A stretch of DNA of 48,762 bases from Streptomyces cinnamoneus (GTDB lineage: Bacteria > Actinomycetota > Actinomycetes > Streptomycetales > Streptomycetaceae): NCBI RefSeq assembly GCF_014650495.1, contig NZ_BMVB01000015.1, forward strand, positions 99,073 to 147,834. The letters run 5' to 3'. Below, one piece after another: positions 7,924 through 14,745 of this stretch. Position 1 is the stretch's first letter. Each line of letters starts with the position of its first letter. The notes under the pieces were generated by a model. That model worked only from the letters and a program-made list of their open reading frames with translations. It had not been told where the DNA came from and searched no databases. The position numbers and the translations under genes were made by a program.

Positions 7924-9297
7924 ATGCAGACGACGTCCACGAGCTCCACGCCGGTGAGCTCCACACACACGAGCTCCACGCTGGAAGGCTCCACGCCCAC
8001 GAGCTCCACGCTGGAAGGCTCCACGCCCACGAGCTCCGTACGGGCGGGCTCCACGCCCACGAGCTCCGCATCCGCGGGCTCCGCATCCGCGGGCTCCGCG
8101 TCCGTGATCACGCCCGCGAGCGCTCCGCATCCGATGCTCAAGCCTGCTCTGCGCCGTGCCTGGCGCAACCGCGACACGGTGCAGTTCGGGGTCGCCCCCG
8201 CGCACGCGGTGGTGGTGGGGCCGGTCGACACGGCGACGGGCAGCTTCCTGGGCCTGCTCGACGGTACGCGGGGCATGCCCCTGCTGCGCGAGGAGGCGCG
8301 CGGGATGGGACTGCCCGACGGCCGGGCCGACGGGCTGGTGGAGCGGCTGTCGGGGGCCGGGCTGCTCGACGACCCCCGGGCCGGCGGTGAGGCCGCGGCC
8401 GCGTTGCGGAGCCGGGGCGGTGCCCTGGAGCGGATGCGACCGGACCTGGCCTCGCTGTCGGTGTTGCACGCCGGTCCCGGCGCGGCGATGCGGGTGATGG
8501 CGGCGCGTCAGGCGCTGCGGGTGCAGGTGCGCGGTGCGGGGAGGGTGGGTGCGGCCGTGGCGGCCCTGCTGTCGGGCTCGGGGGTGGGCAGGGTCGAGGT
8601 GCTGGACGGCGGGCGCGTCGAGCCCTGGGACGTCGCACCGGCGGGGTTGGGCCCGGACCGGATCGGGGAGCGGCGGGACGCCGCGGCACGTCAGGTGGTC
8701 CGGCAGGCCGCACCCGTACCGAAGCCGCGCGCCCGGCCGGGCGGCGCGGGGCACGGTGACGCGGGGAGAGGCGGCGCGGGGAGGGGTGGTGCGGGGGACG
8801 GGGCACCGTTGGCGCTGGTCGTCCTCGCGCCCCGCGACGGACTTGCGGCCTATGCGCCGGATCCTCTGGAGGCGCAGGAGCTGGTCCTGGCGGGCACGCC
8901 GCACCTGTACGCGGGAGTGCTGGAGGCCACGGGGGTGGTGGGGCCCCTGGTGCTGCCGGGCGGGTCGGCCTGCGCGGGCTGCATCGAGCTGGAGCGGGCC
9001 GGGCGGGACCTTGCATGGCCGCGGATGCTCGCCCAGTGGAGGTCCGGCCGAACCTCGGGGGTACCGTCATGCGACATGGCACTGGCCACGGTCGTGGCGG
9101 GGCTGACCGTGGTGCGGGCGCTTGCCTTCCTCGACGGTGGGTCCACGTCGGGTGCGGGGGTCCGGCTGGAATTGGCGCTGCCCGGTCCGGCCTGGACTCC
9201 CCGGCCCGTCGAGCCGCATCCGCGGTGTCCGTGCGGCGCGGCGCGGTCCGGTTCTCCGGAACGGGCCGGAGCCGTCGGGGCACACACGGGACAATGA
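7924..9297 (+). CDS. ThiF/E1-like adenylyltransferase-fold protein with repetitive N-terminus
   Basis: 457 residues. Residues 1 to about 62 are almost only Ser/Thr/Ala/Gly/Pro and come from a tandem DNA repeat. The conserved part begins near MLKPALRRAWRNRDTVQFG (residue 71). It contains a Rossmann-like stretch (VQVRGAGRVGAAVAALLSGSGVGRVEVLDGG) and a C-terminal ThiF-type region with a cysteine pair (SACAGCIELE) and a CPCG near the end. This resembles the ThiF-like partner proteins of actinobacteria and the leader-binding halves of azole-peptide cyclodehydratases, but no precursor or modifying enzyme is nearby. A Gly/Arg-rich insertion (GGAGHGDAGRGGAG) breaks the core near residue 280. The start at 7924 has GAGGGGGA upstream; ATG at 8134 would remove the repeat. 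Confidence 0.78.
   Translation: MQTTSTSSTPVSSTHTSSTLEGSTPTSSTLEGSTPTSSVRAGSTPTSSASAGSASAGSASVITPASAPHPMLKPALRRAWRNRDTVQFGVAPAHAVVVGPVDTATGSFLGLLDGTRGMPLLREEARGMGLPDGRADGLVERLSGAGLLDDPRAGGEAAAALRSRGGALERMRPDLASLSVLHAGPGAAMRVMAARQALRVQVRGAGRVGAAVAALLSGSGVGRVEVLDGGRVEPWDVAPAGLGPDRIGERRDAAARQVVRQAAPVPKPRARPGGAGHGDAGRGGAGRGGAGDGAPLALVVLAPRDGLAAYAPDPLEAQELVLAGTPHLYAGVLEATGVVGPLVLPGGSACAGCIELERAGRDLAWPRMLAQWRSGRTSGVPSCDMALATVVAGLTVVRALAFLDGGSTSGAGVRLELALPGPAWTPRPVEPHPRCPCGAARSGSPERAGAVGAHTGQ
7936..8100 (+). repeat. In-frame tandem repeat, 15/30-bp period
   Basis: About five copies of a 30-bp unit built from 15-bp halves (words ACGAGCTCCACG and GGCTCCACGCCC), decaying at the 3' end to GGCTCCGCATCCGC. 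It encodes the decapeptide pattern TSSTLEGSTP in the ThiF-like gene. The 15-bp period also gives pentad patterns in other frames. Confidence 0.85.
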
Positions 9298-9347
9298 CCC
9301 GGTAACCGCCGTCCGCGGCGTGGCTGTTCAGCTAGTTGGAGGGGCGC

Positions 9348-10712
9348 ATGTCTGATCTACCCCGCAAGGCGGTCACCCGTACCGTCAAGTTGGCCGCGCT
9401 GCCGCTGGGGTTCGCGGGGCGCACGGCGCTCGGCCTGGGCAAACGCATCGGAGGGCGGCCGGCCGAGCTGATCGCTGCGGAGCTGCAGCAGCGCACGGCC
9501 GAGCAGCTCTTCTCGACGCTGGGGCAGCTCAAGGGGGGTGCCATGAAGTTCGGGCAGGCGCTGTCCGTCTTCGAGTCGGCCCTTCCGGAGCAGATCGCCG
9601 GGCCCTATCGGGCGGCGCTGACCAAGCTCCAGGAGGCTGCGCCGCCGATGCCGGTCGCGTCGGTGCACGCGGCGCTGGCGGAGCGGCTCGGGAAGGACTG
9701 GCGGGATCTGTTCGAGGAGTTCGACGACCGGCCGGCGGCTGCGGCGTCGATCGGTCAGGTGCACCGGGCGGTCTGGCACGACGGGCGTGCGGTCGCGGTC
9801 AAGGTGCAGTACCCGGGTGCGGGCGAGGCGTTGCTCGCCGACCTGACGCAACTGGGCCGGTTCGCCAAGCTGCTGGGGCCGCTGGTGCCCGGCATGGACA
9901 TCAAGCCGCTCATAGCCGAGCTGCGTGACCGGGTGTCCGAGGAGCTGGACTACGAGCTGGAGGCCAGAGCCCAGAGCGCTCACGCACAGGAGTTCGCGGG
10001 TGACCCCGACGTGGTGGTGCCGGGCGTCGTCCACCAGAGCGACCAGGTGCTGGTGACGGAGTGGCTGGAGGGCGTGCCGCTGTCCGAGGTGATAGCGAAC
10101 GGCACCCGGGAGCAGCGGGACCGGGCCGGTCAGCTGATGGCCCGCTTCCTTTTCTCGGGCGCGGCCCGCACGGGCCTGCTCCACGCCGATCCGCACCCGG
10201 GCAACTTCCGGCTGGTGACGGGGGACGCCCCGGACGGTCCGCCGGAGAAGTGGCGGCTGGGCGTGCTGGACTTCGGCACCGTGGACCGGCTGCCGCGGGG
10301 TCTGCCCGTGGAGATCGGCACCGCACTGCGCATGACGCTGGACGGGCAGGCGGGGACCGTGCACGACCTGCTGCGGGCGGAGGGCTTCGTCAAGCCGGGG
10401 ATCGAGCTGGATCCGGAGGCGGTGCTGGACTACCTGCTGCCGATCATCGAGCCCGCGCAGGTGGCGGAGTTCACCTTCACCCGCGACTGGCTCCGTGCGC
10501 AGGCGGCGCGGATAGCCGATCCCCGCTCCCCCGCGTATCAGCTGGCCCGGCAGCTCAACCTGCCCCCGGCGTATCTGCTGATCCACCGGGTGACGATGAG
10601 CACCATCGGTGTGCTGTGCCAGCTGGGCGCCACCGTGCGGCTGCGCGAGGAGATGGAGGCATGGGTGCCCGGGTTCGCGGCGGACAGCCGCACCCAGGAC
10701 ACCCCCGCCTGA
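9348..10712 (+). CDS. ABC1/AarF-UbiB family atypical kinase
   Basis: 454 residues of the ABC1 (ADCK/UbiB) protein-kinase-like family. The diagnostic KxGQ helix is visible as GGAMKFGQ near residues 63-70, then the Ala-rich loop AAAASIGQVH near 130 and VAVKVQYPG with the ATP-binding Lys. HADPHPGNF near 278 is the catalytic-loop equivalent and LDFGTVDRL near 306 holds the metal-binding Asp. Members support isoprenoid quinone biosynthesis or lipid homeostasis; the partner here is unknown. ATG 9348 is chosen because TTGGAGGGG precedes it. Mycobacterial Rv3197 is the likely counterpart, also beside whiB7. It converges on the zinc-ribbon gene. Confidence 0.9.
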   Translation: MSDLPRKAVTRTVKLAALPLGFAGRTALGLGKRIGGRPAELIAAELQQRTAEQLFSTLGQLKGGAMKFGQALSVFESALPEQIAGPYRAALTKLQEAAPPMPVASVHAALAERLGKDWRDLFEEFDDRPAAAASIGQVHRAVWHDGRAVAVKVQYPGAGEALLADLTQLGRFAKLLGPLVPGMDIKPLIAELRDRVSEELDYELEARAQSAHAQEFAGDPDVVVPGVVHQSDQVLVTEWLEGVPLSEVIANGTREQRDRAGQLMARFLFSGAARTGLLHADPHPGNFRLVTGDAPDGPPEKWRLGVLDFGTVDRLPRGLPVEIGTALRMTLDGQAGTVHDLLRAEGFVKPGIELDPEAVLDYLLPIIEPAQVAEFTFTRDWLRAQAARIADPRSPAYQLARQLNLPPAYLLIHRVTMSTIGVLCQLGATVRLREEMEAWVPGFAADSRTQDTPA

Positions 10713-10720
10713 GAGCACGA

Positions 10721-10770
10721 CCGGGGGGAGGGGAGGGAGGGGGCGGGGGGCGGGGCCCCCTCCCCCCCGG
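10721..10770. terminator. G-rich hairpin / G-quadruplex-prone terminator region
   Basis: Between convergent genes. The left arm CCGGGGGGAGGGG (10721-10733) is nearly complementary to 10756-10770, which has an extra C. Six G-runs of 3-6, separated by single bases, fill 10723-10755. A transcription barrier for the ABC1 gene is plausible. Confidence 0.55.
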
Positions 10771-10775
10771 CTCCT

Positions 10776-10994
10776 TCACCACCAGGAGGAGTCGAGTCGG
10801 CCTTCGATCGATCTGATGTTGGCGCGGGCGCAGTCGTCGCAGAAGTAGCGGCGGCTGCCGTTCTCGACGGAGCAGGTCCAGGTCGGTGGCGCGCCGTCGG
10901 GGGCCGCGGTGCCACAGCGAGCGCAGGTGACGGGCTCGGCGTTCTCGGTGGCCTCAGGGTTCAACTGCACTGGTTCATGCGTCTTCCGGTCCAC
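10776..10994 (-). CDS. Small zinc-ribbon protein
   Basis: About 72 residues with two cysteine pairs, TCARCGTAAP and YFCDDCARANIRSIEG, spaced as in a zinc ribbon, and a conserved-looking acidic/Trp C-terminus (RLDSSWW). The GTG start at 10994 is chosen because the upstream 15 residues (Arg/Pro rich) overlap the terminator side of the neighbouring gene; a start at 11039 is possible. Small proteins of this kind beside whiB7 and the ABC1 gene recur in Streptomyces, but the function is unknown. It could bind nucleic acid or protein. Confidence 0.68.
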   Translation of the reverse strand: MDRKTHEPVQLNPEATENAEPVTCARCGTAAPDGAPPTWTCSVENGSRRYFCDDCARANIRSIEGRLDSSWW

Positions 10995-11049
10995 TCCCAA
11001 ACGGTATCTCCGTGGGCGGGCCGGGAGTGGGTGGCGCACCCAACGCGGC

Positions 11050-11079
11050 GCGGGGCCGGTCCGAACGGACCGGCCCCGC
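11050..11079 (-). terminator. Terminator hairpin after the whiB7 operon
   Basis: Perfect 14-bp inverted repeat (arms 11050-11063 and 11066-11079, 2-nt spacer), just downstream of the small basic protein gene on the minus strand. It separates the whiB7 transcript from the zinc-ribbon gene. Confidence 0.75.
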
Positions 11080-11087
11080 TGCTGTGC

Positions 11088-11411
11088 TCACTGCATGACG
11101 GCCATGGCCAGGGCGCGGCGGGCGCGCAGCGAGGCGCGCTCGGCGCGGCGCTGCATGCGGCGGGCGGCGGCCAGCCGGACGGCCCTGCGTTGGGACTCGG
11201 CCTCCCGCAGGCGGTCGTGCATATGCGCACGTGCCAGGGCTTCTGGGATGAGTTGCATTTCGAGGTTCCTGTTCTGGCGCGAGGCGGTCGCACCGGTGGT
11301 GTCGCAGAGGGGGGTGTGGGAGCCGAACGGCTCGGACGGGCGCTGCATCGTCGGGTCCTGCTTCTTGGGGTCGTGCGTCGTGGGGCGGTCGATGGTGCCG
11401 GTGGTGATCAT
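11088..11411 (-). CDS. Small basic helical protein overlapping whiB7
   Basis: 107 residues if started at ATG 11411, which overlaps the whiB7 stop as ATGA. The first ~50 residues are Thr/Pro-rich linker-like sequence; the rest (ALARAHMHDRLREAESQRR... RMQRRAERASLRARRALAMAV) is a highly basic amphipathic helix. The upstream 150 bp keep very high third-position G/C in this frame, which favours the long form. A shorter 56-residue form from ATG 11258 has a better ribosome-binding site (AGGAACC). Translational coupling suggests production together with WhiB7. I do not recognise a functional family; nucleic acid or ribosome binding would fit the charge but is speculation. Confidence 0.6.
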   Translation of the reverse strand: MITTGTIDRPTTHDPKKQDPTMQRPSEPFGSHTPLCDTTGATASRQNRNLEMQLIPEALARAHMHDRLREAESQRRAVRLAAARRMQRRAERASLRARRALAMAVMQ

Positions 11412-11770
11412 GCGGTGACCGGGTTCTTGCGCGGGCGGCCACGGGGCCGCTTGCGGGCCACGACCACGCCCTGGACGAACAGCTCGCCGCCCCAGACGCC
11501 CCACGGCTCGCGGCGGTCCTTGGCGCCGGCGAGGCAGGCCGCGCGCAGCGGGCAGGTCTGGCAGAGCGACTTGGCGTACTCCACGTCCGCGGGGGACTCG
11601 GCGAAGAAGACCTCGGGGTCATAGCTGCGGCAGGGGACCGGGACGCCGAGGTTCTCGATGGCGTCGTCGAGGTCGGTCAGGGCGGTGAGGGGGGTCAAGG
11701 TGTCCTCCGTGGGGACAGGCGGGGGGATCAAGTCGGTCGCTACTGACGGGGTGTGTGCCTTGAGTTGCAC
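11408..11770 (-). CDS. whiB7: WhiB-family regulator WhiB7/WblC
   Basis: 120-residue iron-sulfur transcription factor that binds the housekeeping sigma factor and activates intrinsic antibiotic-resistance genes. Cluster cysteines are seen as VPC, then LCQTC and RAAC (C...CxxCx5C). The sigma-contacting GVWGG turn follows, and a C-terminal AT-hook RPRGRPRKN marks the WhiB7 subgroup and binds A/T-rich DNA upstream of -35. GTG 11770 is chosen (GAGGA upstream; protein begins QLKAHTPSVATDL). A ~540-nt leader precedes it, with a candidate uORF and an intrinsic terminator. Its promoter overlaps the end of uvrD2. The neighbours (uvrD2, mycoredoxin, ABC1) match the classic actinobacterial whiB7 context. 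Confidence 0.96.
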   Translation of the reverse strand: MQLKAHTPSVATDLIPPPVPTEDTLTPLTALTDLDDAIENLGVPVPCRSYDPEVFFAESPADVEYAKSLCQTCPLRAACLAGAKDRREPWGVWGGELFVQGVVVARKRPRGRPRKNPVTA

Positions 11771-11842
11771 GGTGTGTCGTTCCTCGTCTGTTGTTCCGGC
11801 TGGTGGCCGGGCTGGTTTCCCCAGGCTTGGGGGCAAACAAAA

Positions 11843-11875
11843 GGGCCGCGGATCCCGGTGTGGGTTCCGCGGCCC
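11843..11875 (-). terminator. Intrinsic terminator (attenuator) in the whiB7 leader
   Basis: On the minus strand, a 10-bp G/C stem (11875-11866 with 11852-11843), extended by three more pairs after one mismatch, is followed directly by TTTTGTTTG. This is a classical Rho-independent terminator 73 bases before the whiB7 start, in the position expected for conditional termination of whiB7. Confidence 0.85.
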
Positions 11876-11923
11876 TGGAAGGTGCCGACCTGATCGCGCC
11901 GATCAGGCTGGATCTCTCCAGGG
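11873..11923 (-). promoter_or_regulatory. Candidate antiterminator pairing around the uORF stop
   Basis: CCCTGGA near the uORF end (11923-11917) is complementary to TCCAGGG (11879-11873), which overlaps the first three bases of the terminator stem. Between them is a 7-bp hairpin CCTGATC/GATCAGG (11889-11907) that contains the uORF stop codon. The two structures exclude the terminator base, as in ribosome-mediated attenuation. Confidence 0.5.
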
Positions 11924-12190
11924 TTCGAGCCCACGGAAGGCCCACGTCTTGGGAAGGTGGTGCTGTGCGTTCAGGGATCCGGCGCCATTGGCCGCCGCTG
12001 CCGTGGCATAGGTCTGGGCCTGTGCCATTGCTGCTGCCTTGACCTCGGACGCCTGGGACGGTCGCTGTTCCGGACGCGATACCGCGACGGACAGACGGGT
12101 GCCCTGGAAGGAACCGAAGGAGAAGCCGAGCATGCTGGCGGAGCCGATCTGGCGATCGGTCATTTTGTTCGCGGCGATAAAGCTGATCAT
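11903..12190 (-). CDS. whiB7 leader ORF (candidate regulatory uORF, 95 aa)
   Basis: 95-codon ORF starting ATG 12190 after a strong GGGAGGCGGAGAC site and ending at a TGA inside the leader hairpin, 28 bases before the attenuator stem. Codon third positions are mostly G/C and the start signal is good, so it is very likely translated. The peptide (ISFIAANKMTDRQIGSASML..., ending AFRGLEPWRDPA) has no recognisable domain. Established work on mycobacterial whiB7 and Streptomyces wblC shows that a translated uORF senses ribosome inhibition and controls a leader terminator; this ORF is positioned for that role. It might also be an independent small protein. Confidence 0.65.
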   Translation of the reverse strand: MISFIAANKMTDRQIGSASMLGFSFGSFQGTRLSVAVSRPEQRPSQASEVKAAAMAQAQTYATAAAANGAGSLNAQHHLPKTWAFRGLEPWRDPA

Positions 12191-12319
12191 TGTCTCCGCC
12201 TCCCTTCGGCGTCTTCGGGGACCGGGGTAATCCGGTCCAGGTCTTCAGTTCGGTGTTCAGTACAGCACGGAACCAACGAATCCCGGTAGTACCGCAGAGC
12301 CGTCGCTTCCCTGCTCGGA

Positions 12320-12358
12320 AGGCTATGGGTATGCCGTCCGCGCGCGCAAACTATTTTT
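12320..12358 (-). promoter_or_regulatory. whiB7: Candidate WhiB7-dependent whiB7 promoter
   Basis: On the minus strand GGAAAAATAG is followed by TTTGCGC (-35 region, 12344-12350) and TAGCCT (-10, 12320-12325) at 18-19 bp spacing. An A-rich element next to a TTG-type -35 is the known WhiB7 target layout. The A-tract is the last Lys codon and stop of uvrD2. Confidence 0.6.
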
Positions 12359-14567
12359 CCGGAGATTCTTCGGAGGTGTCCTGGGACACATCTTCCGAGG
12401 TCGGCTCCTCGCCTGCGCACAGGGCCAGGACGTCCGCTCCGAACGCGGCGAGCTTCCGTCCCCCGACTCCAGAGATGCCCGCAAGCTCCGATTCGGTTCC
12501 CGGAACGGCTTCGGCAATGGCGAGGAGCGTCTTGTCGGTGAAGACGCAGTAGGCGGGCTGGCCCAGCAGCCGGGCCTGCTCGGCCCGCCAGTCGCGCAGC
12601 CGTTCGTAGAGGGCCTCGTCGAGCTCGCAGGGGCAGTCCTCGCAGCGCATCAGCTTGATCTCGCCCGCGTCGGTGAGGGTCCGCCCGCAGACCCGGCAGC
12701 GCACGGGCCCCCGCCGCTTGCGGGTGGCCGGGGCGCCGCCGCGCTCGATGCCTCCGCGCCCGCCGGCAGCACCCGCCGAGCCCGGGCGCGGGGCGGCCGA
12801 GCCGGGCCGCAGGCCGTTCAGGAAGCGGCTGGGCCTCCTGGAGGGGCGGCCACCGGGGGTGCGGGACAGCGCCCAGGACAGGGAGAGGTGGACGCGTGCG
12901 CGGGTGACACCGACGTAGAGGAGCCTCCGCTCCTCCTCGATCTGCTCGTCGGTCTTGGCGTAGGTGATCGGGAGCATGCCTTCGGTGAGGCCGACGAGGA
13001 AGACGGCGTCCCACTCCAGGCCCTTGGCGGCGTGGAGCGAGGCGAGCGTCACGCCTTCCACGGTCGGTGCGTGCTGGGCGCTCGCCCGTTCGTCCAGCTC
13101 GGCCACGAGATCGGCCAGCGTGGCCTCGGGCCGGGAGCGCACGAAGTCCTCGGCGAGGCGCACCAGCGCTGCCAGGGACTCCCAGCGGTCGCGGACGGCG
13201 CCGGAGCCCGCCGGGGGGGCTGCCGTCCAGCCTCGGGTGCCCAGCACGGCGCGGACCTGGGAGGGCACGTCGTCGGCGTCGGCCAGCTGTGGGTCGGAGT
13301 GGCCGCCGGCGCGGGCCGCTCCGCGCAGCAGCAGTCCGGCCTCGCGCACCTCGGGGCGCTCGAAGAACCGCTCGGCGCCGCGGAGCTGGTAGGGCACGCC
13401 GGCGTCGGCCAGGGCCTGCTCGTAGACCTCGGACTGGGCGTTGATGCGGTAGAGGATCGCGATCTCGCTGGCGGGGACGCCGGCGGCGATGAGGTCGCGG
13501 ACGCGGCGGGCGGTGCCCTCGGCCTCGGCGGGTTCGTCGGCGTACTCGCCGTAGACCGGCTCGGGGCCGGGGCCGCGCTGGGAGATCAGCTCCAGGCGGT
13601 GCTCGGCGGCCCGGCCGCGGGCCTGGGAGAGCAGGCCGTTGGCCAGGTGCACGACCTGGGGCGTGGAGCGGTAGTCGCGGACGAGCTTGACGACCGTGGC
13701 GTGCGGATGGCGGAGCCGGAAGTTGAGCAGGTGGTCGGGGGTGGCGCCGGTGAAGGAGTAGATGGTCTGGCTGGCGTCGCCGACCACGCACAGGTTGTCG
13801 CGGTCCCCCAGCCAGAGCTCCAGCAGCCGCTGCTGCAGGGGGCTGACGTCCTGGTACTCGTCGACCACGAAGTGCTGGTACTGGCGGCGCACGGTCTCGG
13901 CGATGTCGTGGCGGTCCTGCAGGACGCCGACGGTGAGCAGCAGCACGTCCTCGAAGTCGATCGTGCCGCGGTCGCGCTTGAGCTGTTCGTAGGTGCCGTA
14001 GATGCGGGCGGTCTCGGCGGGGTCGCGGGGGACCTCGCGGCCGCATTTGGCGGCTGCGGCGGGGTAGTCCTCGGGGACGGTCTGGGTGACCTTCGCCCAT
14101 TCGATCTCGGCGGTGACGTCGCGCAGCTCGTTGCGGTCGAGGCGGACGCCGCAGCGGGCGGCGGCCTCGGCGACGACCTGGACCTTGCGCTCCAGCAGGC
14201 GGGGCAGCTCGCCGCCCACGGCCTTGGGCCAGAAGTACTGGAGCTGGCGGAGTGCGGCCGAGTGGAACGTGCGGGCCTGGACGCCGCCCGCCCCGAGCTG
14301 GCGGAGCCGGCCGCGCATCTCGCCGGCGGCGCGGTTGGTGAAGGTGACGGCGAGCACACTCGCGGGCTGGAGGAGGCCGGAGCGGACGCCGTAGGCGATA
14401 CGGTGGGTGATCGCGCGCGTCTTGCCCGTGCCGGCTCCGGCCAGCACGCACACCGGTCCGCTGAGGGCCGTGGCCACCTCGCGCTGCTCGGGGTCGAGCC
14501 CGTCGAGCACCGCGTCGGCGGAGGCCGGCACCTGCGGGAAGAGGGTGGAGTGCGTTGCTGCTGTCAC
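12351..14567 (-). CDS. uvrD2: ATP-dependent DNA helicase UvrD2
   Basis: 738-residue superfamily 1A helicase that translocates 3'-to-5' on ssDNA in repair and replication. The Walker A motif GAGTGKT is at residues 44-50, then TFTNRAAGEM (motif Ia), FVVDEYQDVSPLQQ (Walker B), GDASQTIYSFTGA (motif III), TLASLHAAKGLEWD and RRLLYVGVTRAR (motifs V-VI). After motif VI comes a linker with four cysteines (CRVCG and CEDCPC, about residues 615-640), as in mycobacterial UvrD2, then a C-terminal HRDC-like domain (LRDWRAEQARLLGQPAYCVFTDKTLLAIAEAVP). Start GTG 14567. It is divergent from mycoredoxin; the whiB7 promoter overlaps its last codons. Confidence 0.95.
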   Translation of the reverse strand: MTAATHSTLFPQVPASADAVLDGLDPEQREVATALSGPVCVLAGAGTGKTRAITHRIAYGVRSGLLQPASVLAVTFTNRAAGEMRGRLRQLGAGGVQARTFHSAALRQLQYFWPKAVGGELPRLLERKVQVVAEAAARCGVRLDRNELRDVTAEIEWAKVTQTVPEDYPAAAAKCGREVPRDPAETARIYGTYEQLKRDRGTIDFEDVLLLTVGVLQDRHDIAETVRRQYQHFVVDEYQDVSPLQQRLLELWLGDRDNLCVVGDASQTIYSFTGATPDHLLNFRLRHPHATVVKLVRDYRSTPQVVHLANGLLSQARGRAAEHRLELISQRGPGPEPVYGEYADEPAEAEGTARRVRDLIAAGVPASEIAILYRINAQSEVYEQALADAGVPYQLRGAERFFERPEVREAGLLLRGAARAGGHSDPQLADADDVPSQVRAVLGTRGWTAAPPAGSGAVRDRWESLAALVRLAEDFVRSRPEATLADLVAELDERASAQHAPTVEGVTLASLHAAKGLEWDAVFLVGLTEGMLPITYAKTDEQIEEERRLLYVGVTRARVHLSLSWALSRTPGGRPSRRPSRFLNGLRPGSAAPRPGSAGAAGGRGGIERGGAPATRKRRGPVRCRVCGRTLTDAGEIKLMRCEDCPCELDEALYERLRDWRAEQARLLGQPAYCVFTDKTLLAIAEAVPGTESELAGISGVGGRKLAAFGADVLALCAGEEPTSEDVSQDTSEESPEK

Positions 14568-14606
14568 CCCGCCATGCTGCCAGGTTCACGGTGGCGACCG
14601 GGAATG

Positions 14607-14615
14607 TTGTCCACA
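14607..14615 (+). promoter_or_regulatory. Consensus DnaA box
   Basis: TTGTCCACA, exact match to the Streptomyces DnaA consensus, in the 178-bp divergent region between uvrD2 and the mycoredoxin gene. A GGGAAT word (14600-14605) precedes it but lacks a correctly spaced SigR -10. Role unproven. Confidence 0.35.
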
Positions 14616-14745
14616 GGGACACCCGGGTGGTCGTACGGTCCTACTTGTATGACCGGCGGGAATGGCTGCCTGCGGATGCGCGTTCTTCCTCCGGAACACG
14701 TCCGGGGGACCTGAGAGAAACCGAGAGAGAAGGAGCGCGGGTCGC

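Noticed and set aside
7848..8276. Minus-strand pentapeptide-repeat gene (VELVG/VEPSS pattern)
   Set aside because: No start signal, and the pattern is explained by the 15-bp DNA repeat inside the plus-strand ThiF-like gene. Kept as a repeat finding.
12187..14622. Long ORF antiparallel or out of frame with uvrD2, Arg/Pro/Ala rich
   Set aside because: High-GC DNA produces long shadow frames. Its sequence is low complexity with no motif, while the 12351-14567 frame has every helicase motif.
14600..14640. SigR promoter (GGGAAT) for the mycoredoxin gene
   Set aside because: The -35 word is present, but no GTT-type -10 lies at the required 18-19 bp spacing.
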